DNA of 64,000 nt from Methylophaga sulfidovorans (GTDB lineage: Bacteria > Pseudomonadota > Gammaproteobacteria > Nitrosococcales > Methylophagaceae): positions 124,001-188,000 of the forward strand of contig NZ_FOSH01000002.1 of assembly GCF_900114205.1 (NCBI RefSeq), read 5' to 3'. Positions 52,560 to 62,654 of the stretch are shown piece by piece. Position 1 is the first letter of the stretch, and each line of letters starts with the position of its first letter. Below the pieces are notes generated by a model, which was given only the letters and a program-made list of their open reading frames with translations, was not told the DNA's origin and made no database searches. Made by a program: the position numbers and the translations under genes.

Positions 52560-55500
52560 TCACCTATCAATTCCAAACATATAGACTTCAAACTCAGCCA
52601 CCGGTAAAGGTTTCGAATAGTAAAAACCTTGTAGGCCGTGACAGCCTATATTTTTCAAAATATCAGCCTGAACAGCTGTTTCAACGCCTTCAGCAATAAC
52701 TTTTATATCCAAACGTTTAGACATATCCGTAATGGCTTCAACAATAGCCCGATCATCTTCACTATCTTCAATATCATGGATAAATGAGCGATCAATTTTT
52801 AAAAAATCAACATCCATTTCTTTCAGATAAGAGAGTGAAGAATACCCCGTTCCAAAGTCATCAACGGCAATTTTTATGTCGGCATCACGTAAGCGGTGCA
52901 GTAACATCCGGCTTTCCGACTGTTTTTGCATTAGCGTGCTTTCCGTAATTTCCAATGTAATAAGTCCACTTGACAGCGATTGTTCAGCTAAATAAGCGAG
53001 CCAATCCAGACGTCCACGCTGCCCACCAAAATTATGTGCTGAACGATTAATAGAAATATGAGGTGTGTTAATCCCTTTGCTTTGCCAGCGTTGAAGATCT
53101 CTACAAACTCGCTTGAAAACGTAATCGTCAATCTTATCGATCATTCCCATCCGTTCAGCTTGAGGCAGGAAATCTGAAGGTGGAATCATACCTCGTTCCG
53201 GATGATTCCATCGCACCAGAGCTTCGGCATATAAATTTTCATGTTCAGCCATTGAAATAATGGGCTGATAATGAACATCTAGTTCTTCTCTAACTAATGC
53301 AGACTCTAATTCATTAATGATAAATGTTCTGGCCAACCAGCTCGATTCCAACTCGGCATTGTAAAATTTGAATGCACTTCCTCCCATTTCTTTTGCGGCG
53401 TACATTGCTCTATCAGCGTTCTGAATTAATATGCCGGGTTCTGTCGCATCATCAGGGAAAAAGGTCACCCCAATACTGGTTGAAACGCGTATAAATTGCC
53501 CTTTTATGACTACAGGTTTTTCTATTTCAGTAATCAGACTTTTTGCAACCGTAATCGCATGCGCTTTGTTATTAAACTCAGATAAAATAATAGTGAATTC
53601 ATCACCACCAAGCCTGGCAACCGTATCCATCTCCCGAATACAACCTAAAATTCTTCTAGCCATTTGTCGAAGCAGTTCATCGCCAAACTCATGCCCCAAT
53701 GTATCGTTGACATCCTTAAAGCGATCTAAATCAAGAAACATCAGACAGATTCTTTCTTTTTGCCTTTCACAACGCTTAATTGCCTGATGTAAACGGTCAG
53801 TAAATAAACGCCGATTAGGTAAATTGGTCAGTGTGTCATAGTTAGCATGTCTTTCTATCTTGGCATGAGCTTCTTTGACATCAGTCATATCGGTGAAAAC
53901 AGCCACCATATTAGTCAGTGTTTGTTCAGTATCGTAAATTGCTGATATGGCTAAATACGAAGGAAGAGATACGCCCGTTTTTGTTACCGTTATGACTTCC
54001 CCTCTCCAGGTACCTTTATCCTGCATTACATCCCACAATTCATGTGTCAGCCTTATCGGTTCAGATGGCGAAATTTCTGTCACTAAAAAGTCAGGATACT
54101 GATACATCACTTCTTCCTGACTGTATCCGGTGATATCAATAAATGCCTGATTGACTGCAATAATGTACTTACTGGCGTCAGTAATCATCATGGCTTCACT
54201 GGTGGAATTAAACGCCACGTCAGAAAGGCGTAGCTGTTGTTCCGTCAACTGCATTTTTCTCAGTACATCCCTGATACGCTTTTCTGATGCCTGAGCTCTC
54301 ACCGTTGCTTGTGATAACTCACGGGTTCGTAATGTGACTTCTGTTGAAATTCGATATGTTCTTCCAGTCATGCTAAGAAATAACAAGGTAAATAACGTCG
54401 TTATTAAAAAGCCACAAACCAAGGCCAATGGTGCCAAACTTGTTGAATAAGTATTAATAAAATGAGCGGTTGGATAAAATTGCAATTGCATTTTACGTCC
54501 AGCCAATTCGAAATCGACGTAATGCTTGATATCCGATTTTATTTCAGTGTTTTGATGATAAAAATACTCACCACTTTGAACATCAAGCCAATTTATTTTG
54601 AATTCAGGCTTTTTTGCTTGCTTTAAAATATCTTCCACAAACTCTTCCACCCGAATGACCATATTCACTAAACCAATAACATGATTTCCCTCTTTCTCAA
54701 GACTCATCTTCCCGGAAGGTGTCTGATAAATAGGTCGGTAAATCACCAGAGAATTGATTCGACCTTGCTTGCGTATCATTTTCAAGGGACTTCTGGCCAC
54801 TGCCTGACCAGTTTCAATTGCTTGATCAATCACTTTTCTTGAAACAATGGATGAGTATGGATCAAAGCCTCTTGATATCGTATTATCTAGTTCAGGTTCA
54901 AGATACGTAATCGGATAATAAACATCACGTTGTTTTGCTGGTCCAAGTGTTGTCGGTGAAACAATTTCTGTAATAACAAAGTCATCACCAAAATATTTTT
55001 TTTGTTCTTCTTCATAGGCTTTACGTTGTGAACGCTCTATTCGAGGCAACCACTCAACAACCTGTATATGCTGATCATTATAAGTGGTCCAGTTCACGAA
55101 ACTCTTGAACTCATCTCGTTTGACTTTTTCAGATGAGGCAAATAAACGTGATACCCCATCCTGTATCAACTCCTGCGTTTTTAAGGCAATTTTGAACAGC
55201 TCAGATGCTTCCTGAGTTCTTATTTTGAACTGATCTGCGAGGCGATTAATTTCAAACTGACGAATACTCCACACGATAGAACTGATAATAATCATAGAAA
55301 GCACAACAAGTATGCCTATAAACCATCGCCTTGTTTTCCATACTGCTCGGGGGCGTCCAATAAAACATAGAACCATGGGCAGCATGACATAAATGCCAAT
55401 AATATTTCCTACCCACCAGGTCAACCAGACTCGGATAAAATCCATTTCTGCTGGGTTGACAAGATAAATCGCTCCGAGACTGATGCTGGCTGCCACCAGA

Positions 55501-55898
55501 CAGATAACGGGTACCAGCATCAGGAATAGAAAAATATCCCTATCACGACTCAATGTAATGGGATATTTAATAAATCTACGAAAAAGATACTTACCAACAA
55601 TAACTTGCAAACAAACTGATAACGCAATAATAGAGGCAATAACAACCACTTCAGAGAAGTCGAGGTTCAGATCTGTGAGTACTGTCACCCCTAATAATAA
55701 AGCTCCAAGAAAAAGACCAGGTAGAACAGAAATAGGATGGAATGTCAGATAACATGCCAATGCAATTCCAGCAGGGAAAAAAACCAATGCTGAAAAATGT
55801 TCAAATGTCGCTAATTGGATACTCACCCAGCCTGTAACCAGATAAGCCAGTGTAATAACCCAGTTAATAAAAGTAGCGGTAAGAAATGTCTTTTTCAT
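52560..55898 (-). CDS. MASE1-CHASE-PAS-GGDEF-EAL c-di-GMP protein
   Basis: This 1112-residue membrane sensor has an MASE1-type multi-helix N-terminus (eight or so helices, about 8-215), a CHASE extracytoplasmic domain (about 260-470), a helix (about 495-520), a PAS domain (about 555-670), GGDEF with an intact RLGGDEFTIIL motif (about 680-840) and EAL with YAEALVRWNHP, DDFGTGYSS and VIAEGVET (about 850-1105). Both catalytic sites look intact, so it could make and break c-di-GMP; which dominates cannot be told. It lies just outside the element, ending 19 bp from attR. Confidence 0.93.
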   Translation of the reverse strand: MKKTFLTATFINWVITLAYLVTGWVSIQLATFEHFSALVFFPAGIALACYLTFHPISVLPGLFLGALLLGVTVLTDLNLDFSEVVVIASIIALSVCLQVIVGKYLFRRFIKYPITLSRDRDIFLFLMLVPVICLVAASISLGAIYLVNPAEMDFIRVWLTWWVGNIIGIYVMLPMVLCFIGRPRAVWKTRRWFIGILVVLSMIIISSIVWSIRQFEINRLADQFKIRTQEASELFKIALKTQELIQDGVSRLFASSEKVKRDEFKSFVNWTTYNDQHIQVVEWLPRIERSQRKAYEEEQKKYFGDDFVITEIVSPTTLGPAKQRDVYYPITYLEPELDNTISRGFDPYSSIVSRKVIDQAIETGQAVARSPLKMIRKQGRINSLVIYRPIYQTPSGKMSLEKEGNHVIGLVNMVIRVEEFVEDILKQAKKPEFKINWLDVQSGEYFYHQNTEIKSDIKHYVDFELAGRKMQLQFYPTAHFINTYSTSLAPLALVCGFLITTLFTLLFLSMTGRTYRISTEVTLRTRELSQATVRAQASEKRIRDVLRKMQLTEQQLRLSDVAFNSTSEAMMITDASKYIIAVNQAFIDITGYSQEEVMYQYPDFLVTEISPSEPIRLTHELWDVMQDKGTWRGEVITVTKTGVSLPSYLAISAIYDTEQTLTNMVAVFTDMTDVKEAHAKIERHANYDTLTNLPNRRLFTDRLHQAIKRCERQKERICLMFLDLDRFKDVNDTLGHEFGDELLRQMARRILGCIREMDTVARLGGDEFTIILSEFNNKAHAITVAKSLITEIEKPVVIKGQFIRVSTSIGVTFFPDDATEPGILIQNADRAMYAAKEMGGSAFKFYNAELESSWLARTFIINELESALVREELDVHYQPIISMAEHENLYAEALVRWNHPERGMIPPSDFLPQAERMGMIDKIDDYVFKRVCRDLQRWQSKGINTPHISINRSAHNFGGQRGRLDWLAYLAEQSLSSGLITLEITESTLMQKQSESRMLLHRLRDADIKIAVDDFGTGYSSLSYLKEMDVDFLKIDRSFIHDIEDSEDDRAIVEAITDMSKRLDIKVIAEGVETAVQADILKNIGCHGLQGFYYSKPLPVAEFEVYMFGIDR

Positions 55899-56167
55899 TA
55901 TTTTTATGATTCAGTCACAGTGAAAAATGATCCATGCTGATAGCTATAGTCACTATTTCAATATCATTATTTATCGACCATCAGCCTTGTTTCATAAACT
56001 TAAATTTAATAATCACTTCCATTTTAGCTGGCGCATATCAGCAAGCTTATCAATACCCGATTAATTCTTTTGAATACGCTAACTGCTTGTTTGTGGTGGT
56101 GATGCTGTTATAAAAGCAAAATGGGATGGAAAAAACAATAACAAACACATAGAATGTGTCGTTCTAT
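55899..56167. other. Intergenic region upstream of ffs
   Basis: These 269 bp have no supported gene and are AT-rich. A plausible promoter for the SRP RNA is TGGAAA (56127-56132), a 17-bp spacer and TAGAAT (56150-56155), which puts the start close to the RNA 5' end. The promoter is weak in its -35 element. Confidence 0.4.
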
Positions 56168-56283
56168 GGTGGCCTGCATTGGTCTCCTCGCGACGATATG
56201 TTGGTTACCCCGTCAGGCCCGGAAGGGAGCAGCGGAGCCTTCGGACTCGGGCGCCGAGATTCGGCTGGTGCGGGTCGCCACCC
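56168..56283 (+). ncRNA. ffs: Signal recognition particle RNA (4.5S)
   Basis: The conserved SRP core is present: GTTACC...CAGGCCCGGAAGGGAGCAGC with the GGAA tetraloop closing the helix-8 hairpin, and complementary ends GGTGGC/GCCACC that close the rod. Length about 116 nt matches the small bacterial form. It binds Ffh and works with FtsY (38.4 kb) in co-translational targeting. The ends are approximate. Confidence 0.92.
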
Positions 56284-56316
56284 TAAATATTAAGTTAACC
56301 GGGTGTCTAATAACCG

Positions 56317-58146
56317 ATGAGTTATCTGGTTTTAGCCCGTAAGTGGCGACCTAAAACATTTGAGCAAGTGGTTGGGCAACAGCATGTATTGCGTGCTTTA
56401 ATCAACGGCCTTGATCAAAACCGACTACATCATGCCTTTCTTTTCTCCGGAACACGCGGCGTAGGTAAAACTACTCTGGCAAGGATCTTTGCCAAATCTC
56501 TCAATTGTGAACAAGGTGTCAGTTCACAACCTTGCGGTGAATGTCAGAGCTGTGTGGAAGTAGATAGTGGTCGCTTTGTCGATTTAATCGAAGTTGATGC
56601 CGCCTCCAGAACGAAAGTCGATGACACTCGTGAACTCCTCGATAATGTGCAATATGCACCCAGCCGTGGCAGATATAAAGTTTATCTCATCGACGAAGTC
56701 CATATGCTCTCAACCAGCAGCTTCAATGCATTATTAAAAACGCTGGAAGAACCACCTCCCCATGTTAAATTTCTATTTGCGACCACCGATCCACAGAAGT
56801 TACCAGTAACAATTCTGTCGCGTTGCTTACAATTTAACTTAAGACGTTTAGACCTTACTCAGATTAGTGAGCATCTATCGTATATTTTAGGTGAAGAACA
56901 GCTCGCATTTGAACAGACTGCGCTGATACAACTCGCCCGTGCAGCTGATGGCAGCATGCGCGACGCACTCAGTCTATTAGATCAGGCTATTGCTTTTGGT
57001 GCAGGAAATGTCACCAGCGATGTTGTTTTTCAAATGCTCGGAAGCATTGATCAAGATCAGATCAATCAATTATTGAGCGCTCTGCAACAACAAGATGCAA
57101 AAGGTCTGTTGCAGCAATCAGCCGAGCTTGCAGCACTTGGTCGCGACTTTGAAGTCATTTTGAATGCTATCCTCGATGGTTTGCAAAAAATCGCGACACA
57201 TCAACTCATCCCGGATTTAGCCGCTGAAGAATATGAGTCAACAAACCTAAAGGAATTAGCTAACACCTTTGATGCTGAAACAGTGCAATTACTTTATCAA
57301 ATTGCGCTTCATGGAAAACGGGATCTGCCTTGGGCTGCAGATCCTAAAAGTGGCTTTGAGATGACGCTACTACGCATGTTAAGTTTTCAACCTCGAGGCG
57401 GTGATGGTGGTACAGAGAGTCTTCCAATAAAAAAGTCTGACACACTCCGTAAACCGGCCGTTGATGTACCGCCGGTAACAGCGAACAATGTCAGCAACAC
57501 TGACAGTAAAAACATTGAAAGACCGGCAACGTCATCTGTCGTTAGCACTGAACAAACTTTATCAGACACAAATACTACAATTACTGAAACTCTGTCAGCT
57601 TCAGATACACAACTTGCTTCCGCAGCAAAAGAACAACAAGCTGCTGCCATCAATCCGATATCGAATACTCAAGCACCTACAGAAGAATTAACGGCTACTG
57701 AAGTTGATGAACCTATACCAGAGGTTAATGAAGACACTTTAATCAGTGTTGACTTATCACCGGCAAATTGGACACAAATTATTTCAGAGCTGAAACTATC
57801 AGCTTTAACCCGACAATTAGCCGAAAACAGTGCTTTTATTCGCTGCGAACAAAGAACACTGCAACTTGCACTGTCATCAGAGCTTGCTCACTTAGCGACA
57901 GCCAAATCTAAAGAACGCCTTGAACAGGCATTACAAAAGAAACTCGATCAGGATGTCAGTGTCGTATTTAATCATAATACAGATAGTGCGCAGTCAGGCC
58001 CTACCGTTGCTGTAGAAAGAGCCGAACAACTAGCTTTCAAACAACAACAGGCTATTGAATCTATTCAGAATGACCCCACTATTGAGTTGATAAAAAATAC
58101 ATTTAATGCTCGTATAATAGAAAGCACAATAAAACCCATCGATTAA
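56317..58146 (+). CDS. dnaX: DNA polymerase III tau (and gamma) subunit
   Basis: This 609-residue clamp-loader ATPase has Walker [10 protein letters not shown], a zinc module ([16 protein letters not shown]), [10 protein letters not shown] (Walker B) and sensor SRC box, then a linker and a tau-specific C-terminal half. At 57429 the in-frame heptamer A-AAA-AAG is followed in the -1 frame by GTC then TGA (57438-57440), the arrangement that makes the short gamma form in E. coli; here it would be about 374 residues. A GC-rich stem follows. Starts 33 bp after the SRP RNA. Confidence 0.95.
   Translation: MSYLVLARKWRPKTFEQVVGQQHVLRALINGLDQNRLHHAFLFSGTRGVGKTTLARIFAKSLNCEQGVSSQPCGECQSCVEVDSGRFVDLIEVDAASRTKVDDTRELLDNVQYAPSRGRYKVYLIDEVHMLSTSSFNALLKTLEEPPPHVKFLFATTDPQKLPVTILSRCLQFNLRRLDLTQISEHLSYILGEEQLAFEQTALIQLARAADGSMRDALSLLDQAIAFGAGNVTSDVVFQMLGSIDQDQINQLLSALQQQDAKGLLQQSAELAALGRDFEVILNAILDGLQKIATHQLIPDLAAEEYESTNLKELANTFDAETVQLLYQIALHGKRDLPWAADPKSGFEMTLLRMLSFQPRGGDGGTESLPIKKSDTLRKPAVDVPPVTANNVSNTDSKNIERPATSSVVSTEQTLSDTNTTITETLSASDTQLASAAKEQQAAAINPISNTQAPTEELTATEVDEPIPEVNEDTLISVDLSPANWTQIISELKLSALTRQLAENSAFIRCEQRTLQLALSSELAHLATAKSKERLEQALQKKLDQDVSVVFNHNTDSAQSGPTVAVERAEQLAFKQQQAIESIQNDPTIELIKNTFNARIIESTIKPID
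57429..57476 (+). promoter_or_regulatory. dnaX -1 frameshift signal
   Basis: The heptamer A AAA AAG lies at 57429-57435 in the zero frame (ATA AAA AAG TCT). After a -1 slip the next codons are GTC and TGA. A stem ACCGGC/GCCGGT (57453-57458, 57471-57476) lies 17 bases downstream, further than the 5-9 usual for stimulators. No clear upstream Shine-Dalgarno-like stimulator is seen. Confidence 0.72.
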
Positions 58147-58162
58147 TCAAAGAGGACATTCC

Positions 58163-58471
58163 ATGAAAGGTGGATTAGGCAATCTGATGAAACAGGCCCA
58201 GCAAATGCAGGCCAATATGGAAAAAGCACAAAAAGAATTAGCATCGGTTGAAGTTATCGGCCAAGCCGGTGGTGGCATGATAAAAGTCACCATGACGGGA
58301 AAACATGATATCAAGCGTGTGCAGATTGAAGATGCGTTATTTGAAGACGACAAAGAAATGCTGGAAGACTTAATTGCAGCCGCCGTCAATGATGCAAATC
58401 GTCAGGTAGAACAAACTACACAAGAACGTATGTCAGGCATGTTGCCGCCTGGCATGAAAATGCCATTTTAG
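58163..58471 (+). CDS. ybaB: YbaB/EbfC nucleoid-associated protein
   Basis: This 102-residue protein starts [38 protein letters not shown], the YbaB signature, with an acidic middle and the Met/Pro-rich end [11 protein letters not shown]. Binds DNA as a dimer. dnaX-ybaB-recR order is strongly conserved. Confidence 0.96.
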   Translation: MKGGLGNLMKQAQQMQANMEKAQKELASVEVIGQAGGGMIKVTMTGKHDIKRVQIEDALFEDDKEMLEDLIAAAVNDANRQVEQTTQERMSGMLPPGMKMPF

Positions 58472-58480
58472 TACGATAAT

Positions 58481-59080
58481 ATGGCAAAGCTCGGCCCTAG
58501 TATTGATGAACTTATCAGCGCTCTACGCTGCTTGCCTGGCGTTGGTCCGAAATCAGCACAGCGGATGACCTTTCATCTGCTTGAACGCAATCGCGACGGT
58601 GGTCAGCGCCTGGTTCAAGCTTTATCTCATGCACTAGACAATGTTAAACATTGCAAACGCTGTAGAATTCTGTCTGAAACAGAGCTCTGCTCACGTTGTG
58701 ATGATCACAGACGACAACAGGATGTATTGTGTATTGTTGAAATGCCGAGTGATGTATTGGCCATTGAACAAGCGACTCAATACCAGGGACAATACTTTGT
58801 ATTATCGGGACATTTATCACCGCTGGATGGCATTGGTCCCGATGCTTTAGGTATTCCAAAGCTCATTGATTGGCTGGACAAAAATATAATAGAAGAAGTT
58901 ATTTTAGCCACCAATCCCACCGTTGAAGGTGAAGCAACAGCTCACTTCATTGGTGAACTCGCCCGAGCCCGCAATATCAAAGTCAGTCGACTCGCTCATG
59001 GAATTCCATTGGGGGGTGAGCTGGAATTTATTGACAGCAGCACCCTTTCTCACGCATTCTCCGGTAGGGAGTCGCTTTGA
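58481..59080 (+). CDS. recR: Recombination protein RecR
   Basis: This 199-residue RecFOR-pathway protein has a helix-hairpin-helix ([20 protein letters not shown]), a four-Cys zinc finger ([16 protein letters not shown]) and a Toprim domain ([16 protein letters not shown]...[16 protein letters not shown]). Follows ybaB by nine bases. Confidence 0.97.
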   Translation: MAKLGPSIDELISALRCLPGVGPKSAQRMTFHLLERNRDGGQRLVQALSHALDNVKHCKRCRILSETELCSRCDDHRRQQDVLCIVEMPSDVLAIEQATQYQGQYFVLSGHLSPLDGIGPDALGIPKLIDWLDKNIIEEVILATNPTVEGEATAHFIGELARARNIKVSRLAHGIPLGGELEFIDSSTLSHAFSGRESL

Positions 59081-59112
59081 GGTGATGGCTAGCTTAGAGA
59101 GAGCATTTGCTT

Positions 59113-60294
59113 ATGGCGCAGGATGTAGTCGCATTAGAACAATTAAAAACCTTCTCGGGTTTAATTCATCGTCAGCCCTTATTCATCAATGATGAACTGG
59201 ATGTTGCAGGCTATCATATTAGCTTTTTCGATCTGAATGGCGAGAAGTTAAATGATGACAGTGCAGTTCCTGACTTTGTCCAACACCTGCCCGAGATCAT
59301 TTTAGGCATCAATCACAATCCTAACGCGCTTCTCTCCATTCCAAACTCATGGCAGCAGGCATTACTTGCTCTTCCTAAAATAAGTGCATCATTAACGCTT
59401 GATGGTGATGTACTACCTTCCCACCATAACGGTGCTATTAAATTTGCTAGACGCGTAAATGTATCAGCAAATGGTCATGATCATCAGACCTTGTTGATCG
59501 ATCTTGCACTAGAAAATCTCCAGCAACTCAACGACAGTGATATACGTTCGTGGCGACAACATCATGAGATTCTCTGCGCTATTAATGTTAACGATGCAGA
59601 GCAGTATCATCAGTGTAAGATGCATCGACTTGATTTGCTGGAGGGTATTTTTTTCACTAAACCAGACCAGAATGCCAAACAGCCATTACACCCTTCTACC
59701 CAGACCTTAATGTCTTTATTAGTCAGGCTACAGGAAGAGGATGTAGAAACTGAAGATTTAACGGACATTATCAATCAGGATATTAGCCTGAGCTATAAAT
59801 TGCTGCGTTTGATCAATTCGGCCTTTTTTGGGCTGCCGAAAAAAGTGGAGAGTACCAAGCAAGCAATACTCATGCTGGGCTTAAACAAAATCAAAACCTG
59901 GGCAAGTTTATTATGTCTGTCAGGTATGGATGATAAACCAAATGAGTTACGCAATGTCGCCATGTTTCGTGGCAGAATGTGTGAACTGCTTGCCAAGTAT
60001 TACAAAGGCCACTCCGATATGTTTTTCACCGTTGGTCTTTTATCTGTACTTGATGCGATGTTAGATAATTCACTTGCCGATATTATTGAATCCCTACCAC
60101 TGACTGCGGAACTGAAAACCGCACTGATTGACAAACAAGGCCCGGCAGGAAGAGCATTAGCTGATACACTGAATTATGAACAAGCTGACTGGGAAACAAT
60201 ATCATCGTCTCCCATTCCTAAAGAAATATTAGTCAGAACCTATTTAGAATCTATTCAATGGGCAAAACAACTCACTATCCAATTACAAGATTAA
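59113..60294 (+). CDS. HDOD-domain protein with degenerate EAL-like N-terminus
   Basis: This 393-residue protein's N-terminal half (about 10-190) resembles an EAL-like barrel without catalytic EAL motifs, and its C-terminal half (about 195-390) is HDOD (LSYKLLRLINSAFFGLPKKVESTKQAILMLGLNKIKTWASL). Such EAL-HDOD proteins (YuxH/CdgJ type) act as signalling scaffolds and usually lack c-di-GMP hydrolysis. ATG 59113 is chosen; a TTG two codons upstream has a weak GAGAG site. Sits between recR and aat. Confidence 0.85.
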   Translation: MAQDVVALEQLKTFSGLIHRQPLFINDELDVAGYHISFFDLNGEKLNDDSAVPDFVQHLPEIILGINHNPNALLSIPNSWQQALLALPKISASLTLDGDVLPSHHNGAIKFARRVNVSANGHDHQTLLIDLALENLQQLNDSDIRSWRQHHEILCAINVNDAEQYHQCKMHRLDLLEGIFFTKPDQNAKQPLHPSTQTLMSLLVRLQEEDVETEDLTDIINQDISLSYKLLRLINSAFFGLPKKVESTKQAILMLGLNKIKTWASLLCLSGMDDKPNELRNVAMFRGRMCELLAKYYKGHSDMFFTVGLLSVLDAMLDNSLADIIESLPLTAELKTALIDKQGPAGRALADTLNYEQADWETISSSPIPKEILVRTYLESIQWAKQLTIQLQD

Positions 60295-60297
60295 GTT

Positions 60298-61020
60298 ATG
60301 TCTATCACATGGTTGGCCGCCAGCCCTGAAAGTATTTTCCCACCTGTAGAAAAAGCAACAGAACACGGCTTATTAGCTGCGGGAGGAGATCTATCAGCGA
60401 CACGGTTATTAAAGGCTTATGAACGCGGTATTTTTCCATGGTTTAATAAAAACGATCCGATTTTATGGTGGTGTCCGGACCCACGCATGGTTCTTTTCAC
60501 CGATAAAGTTCATATAAGTAAAAGTTTGAATAAAGTCATCCGTAAAGGTCATTTGACGGTGACGATAGACCATGCTTTTGAACAAGTGATGAAAGCCTGT
60601 TCAGAACCCCGCCATAATCAACCAACGGATCCAGATAATCGAACCTGGATACACAGTAATATGATCGATGCTTATACAGATTTACATCATCAGGGGTATG
60701 CTCATAGTATTGAATGCTGGCAAAATGATAAACTCGTTGGTGGACTGTATGGCGTTTCCATAGGCAAAGCATTTTTTGGTGAATCTATGTTTAGTTTTGT
60801 GCCTGACAGCTCAAAAGTAGCTCTGATAGCATTATGTCAGCAGTTACAACGTTGGGGTATGCCGATGATTGATTGCCAGATTTATTCCGATCACCTGTCC
60901 CGCATGGGGGCAGAAGAAATGCCACGAAGCGAATTTATACAACAGCTGGAAAAGCTTTGTGCTGAAAAAGTAACGCCGCGTTCTTGGCAGCTAGATACTG
61001 ATTTACCTTACTCACTATGA
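60298..61020 (+). CDS. aat: Leucyl/phenylalanyl-tRNA-protein transferase
   Basis: This 240-residue Aat adds Leu or Phe to N-terminal Lys/Arg of proteins, marking them for ClpAP. Family blocks GLLAAGGDLSATRLLKAYERGIFPWF, WWCPDPRMVLF and YGVSIGKAFFGESMFSF are complete. Overlaps bpt (ATGA). Confidence 0.97.
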   Translation: MSITWLAASPESIFPPVEKATEHGLLAAGGDLSATRLLKAYERGIFPWFNKNDPILWWCPDPRMVLFTDKVHISKSLNKVIRKGHLTVTIDHAFEQVMKACSEPRHNQPTDPDNRTWIHSNMIDAYTDLHHQGYAHSIECWQNDKLVGGLYGVSIGKAFFGESMFSFVPDSSKVALIALCQQLQRWGMPMIDCQIYSDHLSRMGAEEMPRSEFIQQLEKLCAEKVTPRSWQLDTDLPYSL

Positions 61021-61718
61021 GCTTAAATTTTTACCAAGATCAGCCACATACTTGTTCGTATTTAAGCGGTAGACAAGCACGAAACCTGTACCCGGATCCC
61101 AATAAGCCGGCGAGTAAACATCTTTATAGCCATCTTATTCAACATGGTTTCAGGAGAAGTGGTGATCATATCTATCGTCCTTTCTGCGCGGAATGCGATT
61201 CCTGTGTCCCTGTTCGCATTAATTTAAAACAATTTAAACCTAACAGAAGCCAAAAACGCTGTTTGAAACGAAATCAAGACGTTCAAACAAAACTGCACCC
61301 AGCTGAATTTAATTCACTGCACTTTGACTTATATGAACGTTATATTGCAGGTCGCCATTCTGGTGGTGGCATGGATAACCCCACCCCATCTAGCTATACG
61401 AACTTTCTCACCAGTAGCTGGTGCGATAGTGCTTTTCTTGAATTTTGGCTGGAAGACAGGCTGATTGGTGTAGCCGTAACAGATTTTGTTGCTGATGGTG
61501 CTTCTGCTTTTTACACTTTTTTTGACCCTGAACTTGCCAAACGAAGTTTAGGTACATTTGCCATTCTTAAACAAATTGAATTAGCAAAAAACTATGATCT
61601 TTCATGGCTTTATCTTGGCTACTGGATTGCCGAAAGCCCTAAAATGTCATATAAAACAAACTTTTCAGGATTGGAAGGTTATTACACTGATTGGAAGACA
61701 TTAGATAAAAAACTTTGA
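61017..61718 (+). CDS. bpt: Aspartate/glutamate leucyltransferase (Bpt)
   Basis: This 233-residue N-degron transferase has the CAECDSCVPVRINL Cys block and RNQDVQTKL and IAESPKMSYKTNF motifs of the bacterial ATE-like family, which in Vibrio adds Leu to N-terminal Asp/Glu. With Aat it forms the two-branch N-degron pathway; clpS/clpA are not in the window. Eight bases from the frame of infA. Confidence 0.93.
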   Translation: MSLNFYQDQPHTCSYLSGRQARNLYPDPNKPASKHLYSHLIQHGFRRSGDHIYRPFCAECDSCVPVRINLKQFKPNRSQKRCLKRNQDVQTKLHPAEFNSLHFDLYERYIAGRHSGGGMDNPTPSSYTNFLTSSWCDSAFLEFWLEDRLIGVAVTDFVADGASAFYTFFDPELAKRSLGTFAILKQIELAKNYDLSWLYLGYWIAESPKMSYKTNFSGLEGYYTDWKTLDKKL

Positions 61719-61773
61719 ATAATCAGTGATTTTACGGCAAAATGGTCTTTTTAATTCAAGAACATTAGAGTTT

Positions 61774-61992
61774 ATGGCAAAAGAAGAACATATTGAGTTT
61801 GAAGGCACAGTAATTGATACCATGCCTAACACCACTTTCCGTGTCGAACTGGAAAACGGTCATGTGGTAACAGCGCATATTTCAGGAAAAATGCGTAAAA
61901 ACTATATTCGTATTCTTACTGGTGACAAAGTCACTGTCCAGCTGACACCTTACGACTTAACTAAAGGTCGCATCGTCTACCGCGCTCGCTAG
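61774..61992 (+). CDS. infA: Translation initiation factor IF-1
   Basis: This 72-residue OB-fold protein reads [30 protein letters not shown]... [35 protein letters not shown] 61774 gives the family length; the frame runs 16 codons upstream, without support. Last gene of aat-bpt-infA. Confidence 0.98.
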   Translation: MAKEEHIEFEGTVIDTMPNTTFRVELENGHVVTAHISGKMRKNYIRILTGDKVTVQLTPYDLTKGRIVYRAR

Positions 61993-62059
61993 AGTCTTTT
62001 TCATAAGCCACATCACGTGGCGCAGCGACGAAATAATAAACTCTGAACTCTCCATGATT

Positions 62060-62088
62060 TTCATCTGAATTAAATTAATTCAGATGAA
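62060..62088. terminator. Hairpin between infA and dsbB
   Basis: A 12-bp perfect stem (TTCATCTGAATT / AATTCAGATGAA, five-base loop) lies between the convergent genes and overlaps the dsbB stop. Neither side has a full T run, so it is a weak terminator or a shared 3'-end stabiliser. Confidence 0.45.
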
Positions 62089-62583
62089 GTCAGGATGTTT
62101 ATGATGACCAAACAGCAGCTTTAACCCCATCAGACACATCACGATAAAAGCAATGAAAGTCCATGCTGGAATGCTTAGATTGAGGAATGTCCACAACACA
62201 TCAGCACACTCTCCAGACCCTCTTAGCACCATATCAACAGCTTGACTCAATGGAAAATTTTCCAGGATAAAATTCAAACCAGGGCCGCAGCTCGGCACCT
62301 GATCTTCAGGGAGATTCTGTATCCATACGTGTCGTGCCGATATCGCAGCGCCGATCCCAGCAGCAAAGAAAACCAAAAACCCGTATACCCGTCGTCCTGA
62401 AGTGACGGGGTTATGAATGGCGCCAATTAAAAAGAACACACCAGCAACCAAAACCATGACCCGTTGCAATATACATAAAGGACAGGGTTCTAAATGCTCG
62501 ATAAACTGGAAATAACCAGCAATAAGCAACATACTCAAACAGGCTAGAAAGCCAACGAGGAAGACGCCACGAAATGAATTCAA
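62080..62583 (-). CDS. dsbB: Disulfide bond formation protein B
   Basis: This 167-residue inner-membrane quinone reductase re-oxidises DsbA. Four helices, the first Cys pair in PCPLCILQR (about residues 34-37) and a second pair in VPSCGPGLNF and SGECADVLW fit. The motif ARHVWIQ is also present. dsbA is not in the window. Confidence 0.93.
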   Translation of the reverse strand: MNSFRGVFLVGFLACLSMLLIAGYFQFIEHLEPCPLCILQRVMVLVAGVFFLIGAIHNPVTSGRRVYGFLVFFAAGIGAAISARHVWIQNLPEDQVPSCGPGLNFILENFPLSQAVDMVLRGSGECADVLWTFLNLSIPAWTFIAFIVMCLMGLKLLFGHHKHPDFI

Positions 62584-62654
62584 AACAGACTCCTTAAGTC
62601 ATTTAATCTGTGCTAAGTTAACCTAAAAAACGCAAGGATAAAAGGAGTATGGAA

